A stretch of 64,000 bases of DNA from Tachypleus tridentatus. Taxonomy: Eukaryota > Arthropoda > Merostomata > Xiphosura > Limulidae. Positions 11,102 to 26,200 of the stretch are shown here, one piece after another; within the stretch, counting starts at the first letter, position 1; every line of letters begins with the position of its first letter. The DNA is taken from contig NC_134825.1 in the NCBI RefSeq assembly GCF_004210375.1, forward strand, positions 64,037,558 to 64,101,557. Reading direction: 5' to 3'. Position numbers and translations under genes: made by a program. The notes below the pieces were generated by a model. That model worked only from the letters and a program-made list of their open reading frames with translations, was not told the origin of the DNA and ran no database searches.

Positions 11102-11228
11102 ATGAATCAGAATTTCGTTGATAACCCTCAGAATGTAGCAGACTACCTATCGCAACTATTTAAAGATAAAACGAAACTTGCAGCTTTTCCAAACATGTTT
11201 ATCCATTTACAAAGGCTTCTTGATGATG
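11102..11228 (+). CDS. how: how exon 1: N-terminus and QUA1 start
   Basis: Encodes residues 1-42 plus one base of codon 43 (phase 1). The reading ADYLSQLF...[14 protein letters not shown] matches the QUA1 dimerisation segment of HOW and quaking. The donor is gtaggt at 11229. QUA1 mediates homodimerisation in this family. Confidence 0.88.
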
Positions 11229-14200
11229 GTAGGTGATTTACATTGGCAGTACTATCTTTTTGTACTCTGGCCTAAGGAGTAACAGCTATGTTTTGTGTGT
11301 AAATTCAAATGCATCGTGAATTATCTTTTTAGCGACAGCGTATGTTTATTCTGTCTCGTATTAGTATATTACAAAGTTGTATAGTTATAAGTTTGAATTA
11401 AAGTAAGAACTCATTGATAATATTATTTAATAATTTTCGTTTATTTTTAAGTTTTGATGAAGTTGTATGCTGCTGCTATGTCTACTGCTACTAGTACTAA
11501 CTGCAATTGTTATTTGTTAAAAATGACTAATTTTAATTTATAAAGCAAAATTGTTTGCATATTTGTGTTCACTTTTCAACATAACTGCAGAATGTCAAAA
11601 ATAGGGCTGAGATGAGGTATTCAACATAAGTGATGATGTTTCTATTAACATAATAATTAAGACACATTGGAAGATACCGGGACTTTTCTTTGTTCTTTCT
11701 TCTTTTGACAATATTTGTTTTCAATAACAGTAACAGTCTGCTTTCTGCAACAAAATGGAAAGAGGGTTAATTTTTACCCTCTGTGCTTTTTTTTTTAACC
11801 AATCTTAGATAAGGGGCATCTTTAAATCTTGCTCCATATATCTCTTCCTGGGACTCTTGCATCTTCCATGTTCCATGAAAAGTATTAGTAGTAACAGCAA
11901 TAGTATACCAGAATGTCCACAACTAGGCTACACCCTGCTATGGTGCAGGCTACATTTGACATTGAATAATTTGGAAACATTTGAGTGTCATTCCATGAAA
12001 ATAGGTTCGTGGCCCGGCATGGCCAGGTGGGTTAAGATGCGTGACTCGTAAACTGAGGGTCACAGGTTCGCATCCTCGTTGCACCAAACATACTTATCTT
12101 TTCAGCCATGGGGGCATTAAAATGTGATGGTCAATCCCAGTATTCATTGGTAAAAGAGTAGCCCAAGAGTTGGCAGTGGGTGGTGATGACTAGCTGCCTT
12201 CCCTCTAGTCTTACAATGCAAAATTAGGGACGGTTAGTGCAGATAATTATCGAGTAGCTTTGTGCAAAATTAAAAAAACAAACAAACAAAAATAGGTACA
12301 CCAAAGGTGAATTTAAAATAGTAAGTGTTACCATTAGTATTTTACAGTTTTTAAAAGTTTACTAACTAATTTCTGATAACAAAATTACTATCTTTGAGGG
12401 GTTAGAGAACCACAGTGTATAAAAAAAGGTAGATGATGATGATATATTTTTTATCTTGTAGTTGTTGCATAAAACATGTTAGATTTATATTTAAATGATT
12501 AAAAATTTAACATTGATATATTTCATGTTTATCAGAAGATACCAGTCACTGTTTTTGAAGTTAATCTTTTTGATGATAATTAATAATTTATGAAAATTAC
12601 ATTATGAATGTTATTACAAAGAACCACGAATCACAGAAACGGGATAAGAAACTCTGAAAACCTTTTGCTCACCCTAATCAACTAGCAAACTACTGACCTA
12701 GTACATCATACACCTGGAATAAAAATTTACTGAGATTTGTGACTCAACTACTGGCATGTACAAGTATTATTGTGTGAAGAACATTGAGGTGTTTTAATCA
12801 TAGTGAGTCTGTCTAGTTTCTTGTATAGAATTTCAAAAATATACTAACAAAGTTGTAACATTGCTGAGTCAATTTTAATCTGTATATTTTGCAAAAAATA
12901 AAATTATTTGTTCTAAAAATTGCTGTCAGCTAAGTTGTTTGACAATAGGACCATGTGTTTACGGTAACAAATAAGCATACTAGTGTAGTTAAGGTTATCA
13001 ACTTGTAATACTATGTTTTGCTGACTTACAGTTCAGTTGGAACCATTCATACATGGACATACTGTTTTAACTATTATTCAGACAACTATTATCTTTAAAT
13101 ATAAATTTATGGCACAGACCAGAGATTCTGGTAAATATGTTAATTCTACTTTGAGAAGATTTTTTGCTATGAAGGACTCCTTGGTATACCTTTGAATGAA
13201 TAATGTTTAATTCAGTATGTGCTATGGGTCTACAATCTCTAAACGTTTTTTGATAATATTTTAATACGTTTGGCAAAATGTTTATTCAATAACCAGATTG
13301 AACAGGTTTTTTTTTCTGTATATAGTGGTTGTAGAGGCTTGAGGATATATTGTGATATCATTCTAATATCAAGTTGTTTTTTTCCATATAAATCAACTAT
13401 AAATGATGTTTAAAATTACATTTTTGTCTGATTTGTATTTCCAGTAAAACTGTCAGCCCACTTTTGTCATAAGGACAAATACTTTCTGGTTTTGTAAAAA
13501 CTAGGAGTATTTTGTGTGTTTGTTATTTTGAATAGAAAGTGATTAATAAACATTTTGCCAAGTTTTTAGATTTTTCTTGAAATTCATATTCTGAGGCATC
13601 TTCGTATTTAGGTTTGACATGTTACTTTTTCTTTCTGTTTTAGATTATTTAGAAGTTGCCAAATATTAGAAAATTAAAATAAGGTATTATGTTCCATTTT
13701 TAACTGCAATTGAAAGCATACATCTGTGAACTTATTTTAATAATAAGGATGAATCAATTTAACATCTTTTTTTCCCATAATGTTATCTCTAGAAATTGCT
13801 AAGGTCAGAAGCTCTTTACTTCAAAAGAATGGAGCCAAGAAAGAACCTTTGCTGTTGCCTCATCCAGAAGGAGAAATTGTAACTCTTCAAGAGAAGGTTT
13901 TTGTCCCAGTGAAGGAGTACCCTGAAGTATGTTTTGACAAGTATATATTAGATAAATATGTTGTACCTGTTGACTTGCTGAACAACCATTCATGAGTTCA
14001 GGGTGTAAGTTGACTGTTACACCTGATAATTCAGAGTTAGCATTAGCTAAACTCTGTGTACTTTTTCCTTTTTGAAAATAAACTGCATGCTATGTGCCAT
14101 TTCAAATTTACTTGACAGTAAATATATATTTATCAAATGTAGGAAAATGAATTATAACACATTGTAAGGATGCCGAGTTGCTGTATAATTCTTAGTCATA

Positions 14201-17200
14201 TATTTGTGTTAGGTCATGTTGTTTACAAATGAAACTTGAACTGAATTATGTCTATATACAGCAAGAACAACTCAACATAAATTGAAATGGTGAGCTTTTT
14301 ACAACTTAACTACTCATTTGCTTGTAGGTTTTTAAAACATCTAAAATTGCAAGGTAAAATGACCAACATAAAAAATTATTAGCTTGCTTTCAAACTTTAA
14401 AATGTGTTTTGAAAATGTAAGAAAATAAAATTTTGAATGTAATAAATGACACAAATTTATAAATAATACATATGCACAACACAGTTGCAATTAGTTTCAA
14501 AAGTAGTCTTGAATTTATCAAATTAACAATATTACATTATTATTGTCCCCCACTGGTACAGTGGTAAGTCCATGTATTTACAACACTAAAATCAGGGGTT
14601 TAATTGACCTTGGTGGACTTGGCAGATAGCCCGATGTGGCTTTGCTATAAGAAAACACATACACACACAGTAAAATCTTGCTATATAAATGTAGGAGTTG
14701 CCAGTAATAAAGGTGTTTGTATGTACATAATTTTTAAAAGGCACTTACTTGCCTGTACAGCAGTTTGGTAAACATATTTAGAGTATTTTTAACAGTTAGC
14801 CATTTTGATCAAGATGGGAAATGAGCATTTTAATTGTATTCATTCTGTAAACTGTCCTTACAGATTTTGTCTTTGTTTTAGGCAGATATGGTTCATCAGT
14901 GACTTATGTTAATGTTGATAAATGTAAAACTGTAGGATAAATATATTGTGTATACATTTCTAAATACTTCAATTCTTACAATGTACATGTAACTAAATCT
15001 TCTTACCATGTCTGATTATGGAAACTTAATTATATTACCATTAAACATTTTTGTTTTTTTCTGTAACTTTAGGTATGATACTCCTCTAAAGTCTTACCTC
15101 TTCTCAGACAAAGGTATCTCAATCTTCTTTCTGTCCCTTAAGCATTTCTAAAAACAAATTTAATGCTCAGTACACTTGTCTATATATCCCACAGCTTTTG
15201 CACCATCTTTGAATATGTAACTGACATATGACAACCCTCCACCAATAGTATTCTGCCACCTATATAGTTGTAGCTAGCTTTTTTTAATGTCTCATTCAAC
15301 CCTCACTTTCTCAACGAATACACCCTCATTTAGACATGTTTTTTGTATGTAACTACTGTTTATAATTTGCTAATATTTTAATACATTTTTAACAGTTTTC
15401 ATTTCTTATATATTGTTTCAAATTGTTTTTGTATTTGTTTATTGTTGCTAAATTATATGGCAACTTAATGACATTGCAGTTCAGTTTTCAATCAACAGAA
15501 ATTCCAGTCACAATAGACGACACTTTTTGTACAATTACCCAGGTATTGGGTATGACTATCTGTTGAGAAGATACATGTCTTACTTTGCAGGGAGTTGTAT
15601 TCCTATGTTTGACCAGTGGTTTTTCCTCATTTCTGAGGGTGAATACAGTCAAAAAGTTTGAAACTGGATTCACTTTTACCAGCACCTTCTAATTTTGGTT
15701 TGTCACACACTACATATATTTTATGCAGTCAGTTTATCAGGTATGTGGTGTATTACATGTTATCTTTTCCTCTTAGATTGCAGCTATTGTTGTTCTAATA
15801 TGTAGTCTACTAAGATTACCAGAATCCTCTGTTATTGCTCTTATGTCAGCATATATCTTGACTGGGCCTTCCTTCTAGATTTCTGTAGCCTAGAGAGGCC
15901 ATTTGGTTCTCATACCCATTTCTTTACCATTTATCTTTCACTTATACTGCTATTCCAATTCCACTTGATTTTCTTGTCAAATTTACTCCCTACGGTTTTA
16001 TGTGACATGTACTACCTCTTTTGAGATTTCACTTTCCTGACTTTTTATTCCTTGAAGCCCTTCTATTTCCTATGTTCTATCCCCTGTTACACTAACAGGT
16101 TGGGTTCCTCAACTTCTTGGGCTGATGGTGAACATAAGATAACTCTCCAATAAAATGTCTTTTCACCAGTTGCATTGGTAAACTGTGGTACATCTATACC
16201 ATTGATGGCAATTATATAAAAGAGGTAATGAACAGCTCACCTCATCCCATGAGTGATGACTCCCAGACAGAATTGGAGATTCACCTCTACATTAGCCAGA
16301 GTGAAGTCTATTTTGACTTGCATGTGTAATGGTTTCTTTTTGAGAAACTGATATCCTGTGAGTACCAATGTTCTGATCACCAGAAACATCTTCTACTGCC
16401 CCTTTACTCTAGATGTTGTCCTGAAAGGAAAGGCCAAACCAAGACTCTTAAAAAGTATGTATCATAATTCATTCAACCCTAAGAGAGCTTGGATGACCAC
16501 CAATTATTTCTGGGAAAGCTTTTGTTTTTCCTCAAGTTCGACTCCCTTAATTTTTCAGACATGTACCAGCTATGTTTATTACCTGTTAACTCTTTTATAC
16601 CTGCTGAGCTGTCAGGTGAAAGTAACAACCTTGTCTACGTTGCTGTTTGGTATGATATGGACAGTGTGCTTGAAATTGATGCAATGGTTCCCATTCAAAT
16701 TGTGTGCTAAATAGGTCAATGGCCAGACTGTCCAGACTCAAGATCAGACATTATATAGACATTTCAAGCATTTGTTTGCCTGGATTGCTTCAAAAAATGA
16801 TCCAAATCTTCCTTCACTGCATCCTTTAATGTTGGGGACAAAATCTATTTTGACTTCATGGAGTGGCAAGAACTTTTCCTTCAAGAGCTGCTTTTATCTG
16901 TTACCTGATTGAAGCATCTTTGACACTATGGGTACAGCATAGTAAGCTTAATAAGGTTATTAATCTGCCAAATGTACCACTACTACTATGACCCTTAGTC
17001 ATTGTGTGTTTCCCTTGCACTAATGTCAGGATAGGAGAGCATAATTGGCTATTCTTGGTATTCAAGACATTGGTAGTCTTCCTTTTTGAGGTATTGGCTG
17101 TAATAAGAAAAACGTTATGCACCTTTGCAGCACCAGAAAATGTCCTACTGCCAGAATAGGTTTTTGTCCTGGACCTGAAAACTTGGACAACCATCTCCTT

Positions 17201-20200
17201 TTTGTGACTGACACTTCGTTTTAAGCCATTCAAGTGTGGAAAATGCTAGTTTCTCAATAATAAAGCTTTTCTAAGTTTAATAAATCAAGAGTTAAAGTAA
17301 ACATCAATACACGCATCTGCAGAATACAGAAAATCATGCAAATATATTCTATGGTCATATCACCAAAATTTTCTTCTTGTCAACCAGTTTGTGGTATTTC
17401 CAAGTCAAACTGATTTTTTCATACAGCAACATGATTGGTCCACCAAATAACAGGATATTTGATCAAGATATTTATTATAAAATAATTATGGTCTCACAAT
17501 AACTGAATGTGTGAGGGAAAAAAAAATAAAGATGATGGATGCAATTGTACAACAATACAGAGAAAAATATTTATTCAAAGAAATGCTGTGTGTGTATATG
17601 TGCCAACCATTATAGAAAGTTGCTTTTAATGGATTTAGACTACTTTATATGTTAACTTGGTTGATGTATTTTTCAAAACTGATGAAACCTCATGTTAATT
17701 AGATAAAATGTTAATGCAGTGATTACCCAGATCAAATAACATATTGTATGATGGAGGATGATAATTTCAAGATATCATCTAACCTACCATTGGAAGAAAC
17801 TGCTCTCTACATTTGTAAACAAGGGTTTAAAGTGTGTATATATATACCCATTTAACTGAATACCTTGGTAAAATTCTTTATTAAAATAAAGGTGGAAAAT
17901 GTTTGACATGCAGGAATACTACAATGCTAAACACGATGGACTTTCATTGTTAAATTGGGAAACTGTTAAAGTCCATAAACATTTTTCTTGTGCATCTTTT
18001 ACTCAGATGACAGCTTTTTTATTTTTGTTCTGGTATAATACTTGTGACCTTAGCAGTCTGTCATGTAGAAAAGTGTTGTTAATCCACTTTAATTTTGTCT
18101 GGTAGTACAACTTTGTTGGACGAATTCTGGGGCCTAAAGGTTTAACAACCAAGTTATTAGAACAGGAAACAGGTTGCAAGATTATGGTAAGAGGAAAAGG
18201 TTCTACGAGGGATAAAAAGAAGGTAAGGACTTTTGCCCTTTGCTGTTTTTACAAAATGACTAGTATATTTTAAAGTTGTAGGAAGTAAATCGTGTATTTT
18301 TTACAAAATGAGCTTCTAATAAGTTTTAATCATCTTAAATAGTTTTTATAAGAACATAAATGCTTGCTTGTTCAACCTAGTGTTGTATTTTTTCCCAGAT
18401 TTATATTTGGATGTGTTAAATAATTCAAAGCAGTGCTTTTTATAAGCTATTATTCTCAATTTATTATTCACCAAGTACCATACATTTTATACAGACTTGT
18501 ACCTGTTGATTAAGTGTAAATAGAAATGTTTGTGCAGGAAGAGATGTTTGGGTATGATGGAGTGTGAACATTTTAAAGGAAATTTTAGGAGGTTTTAGTT
18601 TCCAATAGAGGAAAAAAAAACTATATATTGATAGTATTTTATTGGAGGAAAAAGTTGGTTCTTGAATAATGTATGCCTTTACACACTCACACACCATAGT
18701 TATACTAAACGTTTGTCCCAACCTCTACCGTTACATATGAATACTTGAAGTGGAAAATGAGGTAGTGATTTTTATGAATTTGCAGGTTTGACAAGCACGA
18801 TCAGAGAAAAAATTTAAAATATGTAAACAACTCACTTGTGTAACCTAAAACACCATTTATCGTTTACAGTGTATAAAATGTAATCATCAGTATGTAGGAC
18901 ATACATAAACAACTTTAAGAGAACATTTTAACATTCATAAATCTTCTATTAACACCAAAAAAGATCCCTATTGCTCAACAGTTCAATTAACATGGTCACT
19001 TTATGAATGATGTTATTCTCACTGGCATTGAAACAGGATTCAAAACTAAAGCAGGTAGAGAGATAAAAGAAGCATATTGGATTACTAATTTAAACACTGT
19101 TTAACCTTTCAGAATTAATCTAGATCCAGGAATAAGTGATCTCTGGTCATTAGTTTCATCTCTGTCAGAAAAAGAAAAATAACTTTATTTTTCACTTTTT
19201 TTTTTTTTATGAGTATCAAAGCTGATTTTTTCAAAATTGATTAGTGTATCTTTTTCAATCACTCTCTAGGTGCTATCTTTATTTTATTTTACTTAAACAC
19301 CAAAGCATATTTTTTTTAAAAATATACACATACATTTAGCCATTTCAAAATTAAAATATCACTGACACCTTTTCACACAAACTCTCACTGTTTGCTACAT
19401 TGCACTGGAAATGAAATGCTCACAATAGTACACAGAGAAATAAACAATTCTTGGAAAACCAGATGATCTCCCCATGATATCACTAAACACCCTCTATATA
19501 TTACACTTGTTGAATCACTACCACTCTAAGTTTGCCCCTGAAGAAGAAAGGTCTACTTTTCAAAAGTGCTTGGGTTATAGGGTTTCTGTTTCATTTTAAT
19601 CTGTACTAATTTTCTTAACTAATATGGAGTTTTTTCTCCCTCTGGCTTCAAAAGGATAAACAATGAAGTAAGTAAATATTGGTGCATTATTATAATGTTT
19701 GTTAAAATATATTTACACGTAGTTTTGATTGGTTAAGCAGTTAGTCATAGGCAAGGTACTTATATTATACTTTTCATGTTTCTACATTTGCTGTGACACT
19801 GTTTAAGTTTCAATATTAAAAATGATTTTTGTCATTATCTTGGAATGTGTTCCTTGAGAGTGCATACTGGAAGTATTTAACACCTAAACAATGTAAAAAT
19901 AAATCAAAATTGAGTTCGAGCTTTTGTTTCAAATTGAGTTCGAGCTTTTGTTTCCTAAAAGATGTCCAGTATTTTTGTAACTTGTTTAGCATTTATAGAA
20001 TTTTATCAATTTTTTAATTTGCTGTGTTTATAAATGCTTATAAAACTTAAGTCATTTGCAGTCAACTTTTATAACAGTTTTTAGACTTTTATTGATTTCC
20101 AATAGTTTGCCTGATTTCTCATTCAAACCATAACTTAAATTCCTCATTACTGAAGAATTGATAGATATTTAGGAAGTTGTCAAAATAAAATTCTAGTATT

Positions 20201-23200
20201 TAATTATCAAGCATTTTAAGGCCTAATGTTATTTTAGCAAATTACAGGATCTTTAGAGACTAAAATAGAATTGTGGAATTGTATGTTAATAGGAATTTAT
20301 TGAGTAGACATTCACTGTTGGAGGGAATTCATCTACATTAGAATCCTTTTCTTCATCTTTTGATGTTCATTGGTATCCCAGAGATATTGGCATCAATAAT
20401 GGATGGATATTCAGAATAGATACTGTCCTTAGTTTTAAGGTTCTTCCACTCAGGCTAACTGTTGCTAATGGTGTCTGTGTCTACCAAAGGTGAATGGGGT
20501 CTGTAGGAGTGAGGTTACAAAAATTGATGGGCATGTGGTATTCTTTCACCTCGGATGCATAGGTAAGTCAGCTTCTGGCATTGAGTTTGGTCTTTCAGTT
20601 CACTTCTCCACCTGCATTATCCATCCAACCTGTGGTATTTCCACCCCCCAATCAATGAATAAAATGTGGATTTTTGTTCAAAGTTATTGATCATGGGGGT
20701 GGTAGTGAGAGCTTGTCCTGTTCTTTTGAGATTTTATTTCCATTTATTTGTTGTGTTTAAGATAATGGAAGATTAGCAGATGATCATTGATCTTTCATGT
20801 CTCAACCAATTCTTCAATCCTCCCAGGTTCATAATGGTATTCTTTTCATAACCTACATTGGTATTCTTCACAAGGTCTGTGGAGGATCAAGTTTGATGTT
20901 GCTGATGCATTTTTACTGAATTAATCCTGGCACTATTTGTTTCCCACACAGAGGTTAAGGTCTGCTGTTTATAGATCTACCCTTTGGCCTAGTATCTGGC
21001 CATATATTTTGTACAGGATCATACAAGTTTTTCAACAGCCAACTCCCATCAGGCTCTAGGCTATGGAATGGATAGTCAGGCTCTTACTTATGTGGATAGT
21101 TCTATCTTTTTGGGGGATGTGGGCATCCCTCAAATCTTTGATTCCATCGAGACAAGCACACATGCAGTCATTTTATTGGTCACTGCATGACCAGTGGATC
21201 AGGTATTCCAATCTACTGGATCATTCAGTCTCCTTTAAGGATCTACATTTAGTTCTTGAATAATGCTTTAATCATTTCAGCACTATCATTGATGTACCTA
21301 TGCTGCTTCCCTGCAGTGAGTTTCATCTTTTCACAAACACTTCACTTCAGAAACAGGGTGTGTATATTGATGGTCAGGAATTCCAGGATATATATGGAAG
21401 ATGAATCTTTCTTCCACATTAATAATTTAGAACTTCTTACTGTTCAATAAGCTATGGTTCAAGGTCTAGTTCTTATTGCAGGGGAATGTTGTCATGATTC
21501 TTTTAATTTCACAGTGGTCTCTTAAATTTCTCATCATGGGAATGTTCATTCTTAGGTTTTTTGTTTTTGAACTTTGGCTATTTCTTTATGAATCTTACTC
21601 TCTTCACATCAGCCTCCTCCCTCACAGCTTTCCTGGGGTGATGAATTTCATGGTACATCACCTGTCTCAGCCCAGTCAATTTCTCCCAACCTAATGGATT
21701 CTTCATTGCAAGGTTTTTTGATGGATTTACACTTTTAGGTCTCCAATGATCAGTGCACTCATCTACAGGCATTTATGGTCTCCAGTATCTCATCCTCAGA
21801 CTTTGGTGATAGATCCATTCAGTACAGATTGGATGAGATTGCACATTTGTACCTTTCACCCAATTCCTCTGTTCTCAGAAATCTGGCTATTTTGGAACTG
21901 TTGGTAGCCCCTGTTAGTTTGCTTAATCTTTGATTCCTTTTCTACAGTATCTTCAAAAGGGTCTACCTCTGTATATTCTTTTAGCTATTCTTGTTCAGTT
22001 AACCCATTCTAACATCCTGTATCTAAATTTTCCTTGTATGAGCCTCACAAGAAGTTTGAGCCCACTTTGTTGAAATTTGTTTACTATATAAAATTTTTTA
22101 TTCTGGTCTAGCTTTATCACTTTTTATTTGATGTAAGGCAACTTTGTAATCTGCTTGTAATTATTTTAAACATTGGAACATGGTTGACTCTTCAGTGCCA
22201 TCCATCTTTCTCCAATTAGTGTGCCTCTTGGCGTGGATTTCTGTACATGGTGAGGAGACCTTTCAGAGAAGGTTCTATTCTTTTAGTTTACCTTCTCTGG
22301 GATCTAAACATCCACCCATGTGTTTGCCGTGTGTGGTGACGTGTGAAGGGAAGGAGAGAATCCTGGTGGTTGAGGGGTTCAACCCCAACACACTACTTTG
22401 GCCTTGATTTCCTGTAGACAGGCAGTCTTGGGGTGGTCCCTCTTGGGTAAATCAGCTAGTCCACTTGAGCTAGGGTTAGCCAAGTACCAGTGTTGTATAT
22501 TCTAAACAGGTGTTGTGGAAATTGTATCTGATGCTGGTGTTTGGGTATAGTGCTCACGAAACCCTGGTGTTGCTGCAGTTTCCTTGTTTGGCATTGCAGT
22601 GCATCTCCTTGTAGGGCTCCATGGTGGGTGGGGTTAGTGGGCACCAAAATATTCTTTTATTTTATTATGGATTCTCCAAATAAAAACTTAAATGAAATTG
22701 TGAAAAAACAGTCAGTAGGTAAATGACCACATCTTGAAGATTCTGAGCAGCAATCTTCAACATCTGTAACACCTGTACCTCATTTTCTTATACTACATTC
22801 TCTTTCAGACAAATCTTTCGGGCAGATGTCTCCCTTTTTCATTCAGAAGGGACTACAGGGACTTGCTGTTTCTCCAAAGTCAGTAAAAAAGCTTTGCTCT
22901 GGTGATATATTGGTGGAAACATCCACATCTTAACATAGTGAACTCCTTGTATTCAAAGGCTATTGGCGGTATTCCTATTGAGGTTATGCTTCATGTTACT
23001 TTGAATTCATCACAAGGAGTTATTGTTGAGAGGGATTTGAAGAACATCCCCAAGTCAGAGATTCTTGCTGATTTCTCCACCCAAGGAGTTTCTGCAGTGA
23101 CTCGTATCTCCACTCCCAAAGATGGAATTATGGTGTTGACCAGTGTTTTCATTCTGACATTTATGTCACCACATGAAACTACTATCATCAAGGCAGGTTA

Positions 23201-26200
23201 TCTTAATTGCAAGGTATGGCCATATATTCCAAACCCTCTCAGATGTTTCCAGTATCAGCGGTTCGGTCACTCAGAGACATCATGTCGTGGTTCCTTGATG
23301 TGTGTTTCTTATGGTGACAAGGACCACGATGCCTATGAGTGTGATATGGGCCCTCATTGTGTGAATTGCAATGGCTCTCACTTGTCCTACTTTTGTTCTT
23401 GCCTTAAATGGTTGGAAGAAAAAGAGGTGCAGCATTTGAAAACGATTCAAAACATTACTTACCCTAAGGCTTGAAAGTTTCTTTCCACCACTTCATCTTG
23501 GATGTATGCTGTTGCACTTCACTCCACTACTACAGTGGGAGTGCAGATGATCTCTCTGTGCCTCTGAAAGAATTGTTCTCAAACCAAATGAAAAGTCTTT
23601 TGTCTTCCATGGTTGAAAAAGTTGATGAATCAACTACAACACCCATCTCTGTCCTTAACATACATTCCAGCAAACCCCAAGTTCCACTTCCTTTGGTTCC
23701 AGGTATAGCCATTTCATTGGGTACATCTTCTCCCATTCCAAGATGCAAAACGATCATTTGTTCACATTCTCAGTCACTGGAATTCTCTTCCAACAGCAAA
23801 GATCTGCCCAGTCGACCCAGGGCAGGATCCATGGAGGTTTACAGACTTTCCTCAAATAAAGAAAATAGAGAGAAGACATGATCATATACAGAAGGGCTCT
23901 CCACTCAGTTAGCATACACATAAATAAAAATTGCCACCTTGATGCAATGGAACTGTTGAGGTTTACGTTGTAATCTAGATGACATCAAAGCACTGATTGC
24001 TTCCTAATATCCTGTATGCCTTTCCATACAGGAAACATTTCTGAAACCTGATGATACAGTCACCTTTTAACAGTTTTCTTTGTACAGAAATGACAGGCTG
24101 TGTTTTGTATGAGTGCATGGAGGGGTGGCATTGTTGGTTGATCAGCATGTGTCCACCCTGTGTTTGCCACTCGACACACCCTTGGAGGCCGTAGGCATCC
24201 GTGTTTCCTTGGGTCGTACCATCACTGTTTGTTCTCTCTACCTGTCACTTGGAGAGATTTATGGTCAATCAGACCTTGATGCTCTCATTGAACAGTAGCC
24301 ATCTCCCTTTTTAATCCTGGGGGACTTTAATGGACATTATCCCCTCTGGGAAAGTGCTGATATTGATAGGAGGGGTCGCTCCGTGGAGAGTATGATCTCT
24401 GATCACAACCTTTCTCTTTTCAATAGTGGTTCTTATATTTATTTTCATGCATCTAGTCAGTCCTTTACTGCTATTGATCTCTCAATTTGCTTCCCTTCAC
24501 TATTCTCTCACCTGTCATGGAGGGTTGACAACAATCCATAAGGCAGTAATAATTTTCCTGTAATTTTGAGAGAGACTGGCCATTGTCTATGCCACCTGAC
24601 CTGTATGCCCCAGTGAAAGTTAAATCAAGCAAACTGGCCATTTTTCACTGCTTTCACAGATCTTGATCCTGCCATCATTTGTAAGCCATCAGTAGACGAC
24701 TGTGTGGCAGCAGTAACTGACTGTATTATACAGGCAGCTGCTCAATGTATTCCTAAAACCCTATGTTTTCCACTATATCCTTGTCCATGGTGGAATCCTG
24801 CCTGCCACATGGTACAGAAGGCTCAAAAACGGGCCTGGGATACTTTCTGTAGATATCCCACACTCTCGAACCACATCGCTTTCTGGCAGGCCCGTGCACG
24901 TGCTCGGTGGGTAAGATGTCAAAGCAAGAAGGAATCTTGGATTAAGTTTGCAACTGGTTTATCTTTTACAACCAATTCCAAAGTCATTTGGGACAATATT
25001 TGAAAGGTCAGTGAGCAATATAATTCTGTCCCCCTCTCATTCTTGCTCTCTGATGGCCGGGAAGTAGCTGATACCTAGAGCATCACCGATACTCTAGGTT
25101 AAAGCTTTTTCTGATTATCCAGCACTTTTGCTTCTTCCTCCTCCTTCTCAGCCATCAAGACTCAGGAAGAGCAATCACCTCTTTCCTTTTGAGCTGATTG
25201 TTTCTATGACTATAATCTTCCCTATACACTGGTGGAACTCAAACTAGCCTCTCATCAGTCTGGCAGTACATTGGTTGGACCTGTTGATTTGTACACTATG
25301 AAATGCTGCACCATCTATCTCCTGCTTCTCATGCTATTCTTCTGATTATTTTAAACTGGATCTGGCAGGAGAATGTTTTTCATGATGCCTGGTGCCAGGT
25401 TATTGTCCTACCTTTCTCTAAGCCTGGGAAGGATCCCAAGATTCCTTCAAACTACCATCCACTTGCTTTGACAAGCTGTCTGTGTAAGACCTTAGAGAGG
25501 ATGGTTAATGCTTGTCTCATTTGGTTCCTCGAATCAAACAACCTTCTCTATCTCACCCAGTGTGTGTTCCGACGACAGCACTTCACTGTGGACCACCTGA
25601 TTCAACTTGAAACATCAGTCAGAGAAGCCTTTTTCAAACGACATCTTGTATCAATATTCTTTGACATTGAGAAGGCTTATGATATAACATGGAGGTATGG
25701 CATTTTGCGAGACCTCCATATATGTGGATTATGTGGACATTTGCCCATTTTTATTGAAAAATTTTAATGGATAGGAGATTCCAAGTTCATGTGGGTTTGA
25801 CACTTTCCCATTCTTTTCTATAATCATTTGGAGTCCCTCAGGGCTGTGTTCTGAGTGTCACACTTTTCAGTATAAATAATCCATGATGACAAGAAAACCC
25901 AATTGTAGAGAAAAATATATATGATAAAACGACTGGTATGGGTTGAGAAAATTGAAGGAAGTCAAAATGTTGTTCACTCCTCTACATAAAATTTTCTCAG
26001 CCCATACCAGCTGTTTTTACATAAATATTCTTCAGCATAAAAATTAATGTCATAACTGAACAACTCTCCCTCTCCCTGTTACTAACACGCTCTATGTCGA
26101 CGACTTTCATATCTCATGTCAGTCGTTGAATATGAGGTATATTGAGCGGCAGCTACAGACTGCCCAAAATCTCTCTCTCTCTAAAACCGTTTGCATACAC

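Noticed and set aside
12011-12085. Possible tRNA gene with A and B boxes
   Set aside because: The anticodon arm and acceptor pairing do not hold, and the sequence continues into a shared SINE body; it is the head of a tRNA-derived SINE. The same holds at 830, 1560, 9960, 14547 and 50727.
13805-13993. Minus-strand ORF over how exon 2
   Set aside because: Shadow frame of a well-supported coding exon.
16358-16714. 118-codon plus-strand ORF
   Set aside because: It overlaps another ORF in a second frame, lies in how intron 2, and has no recognisable domain; treated as part of an unclassified decayed segment.
16901-17233. 110-codon minus-strand ORF
   Set aside because: No motif and low-complexity Ser/Thr/Lys composition; probably chance.
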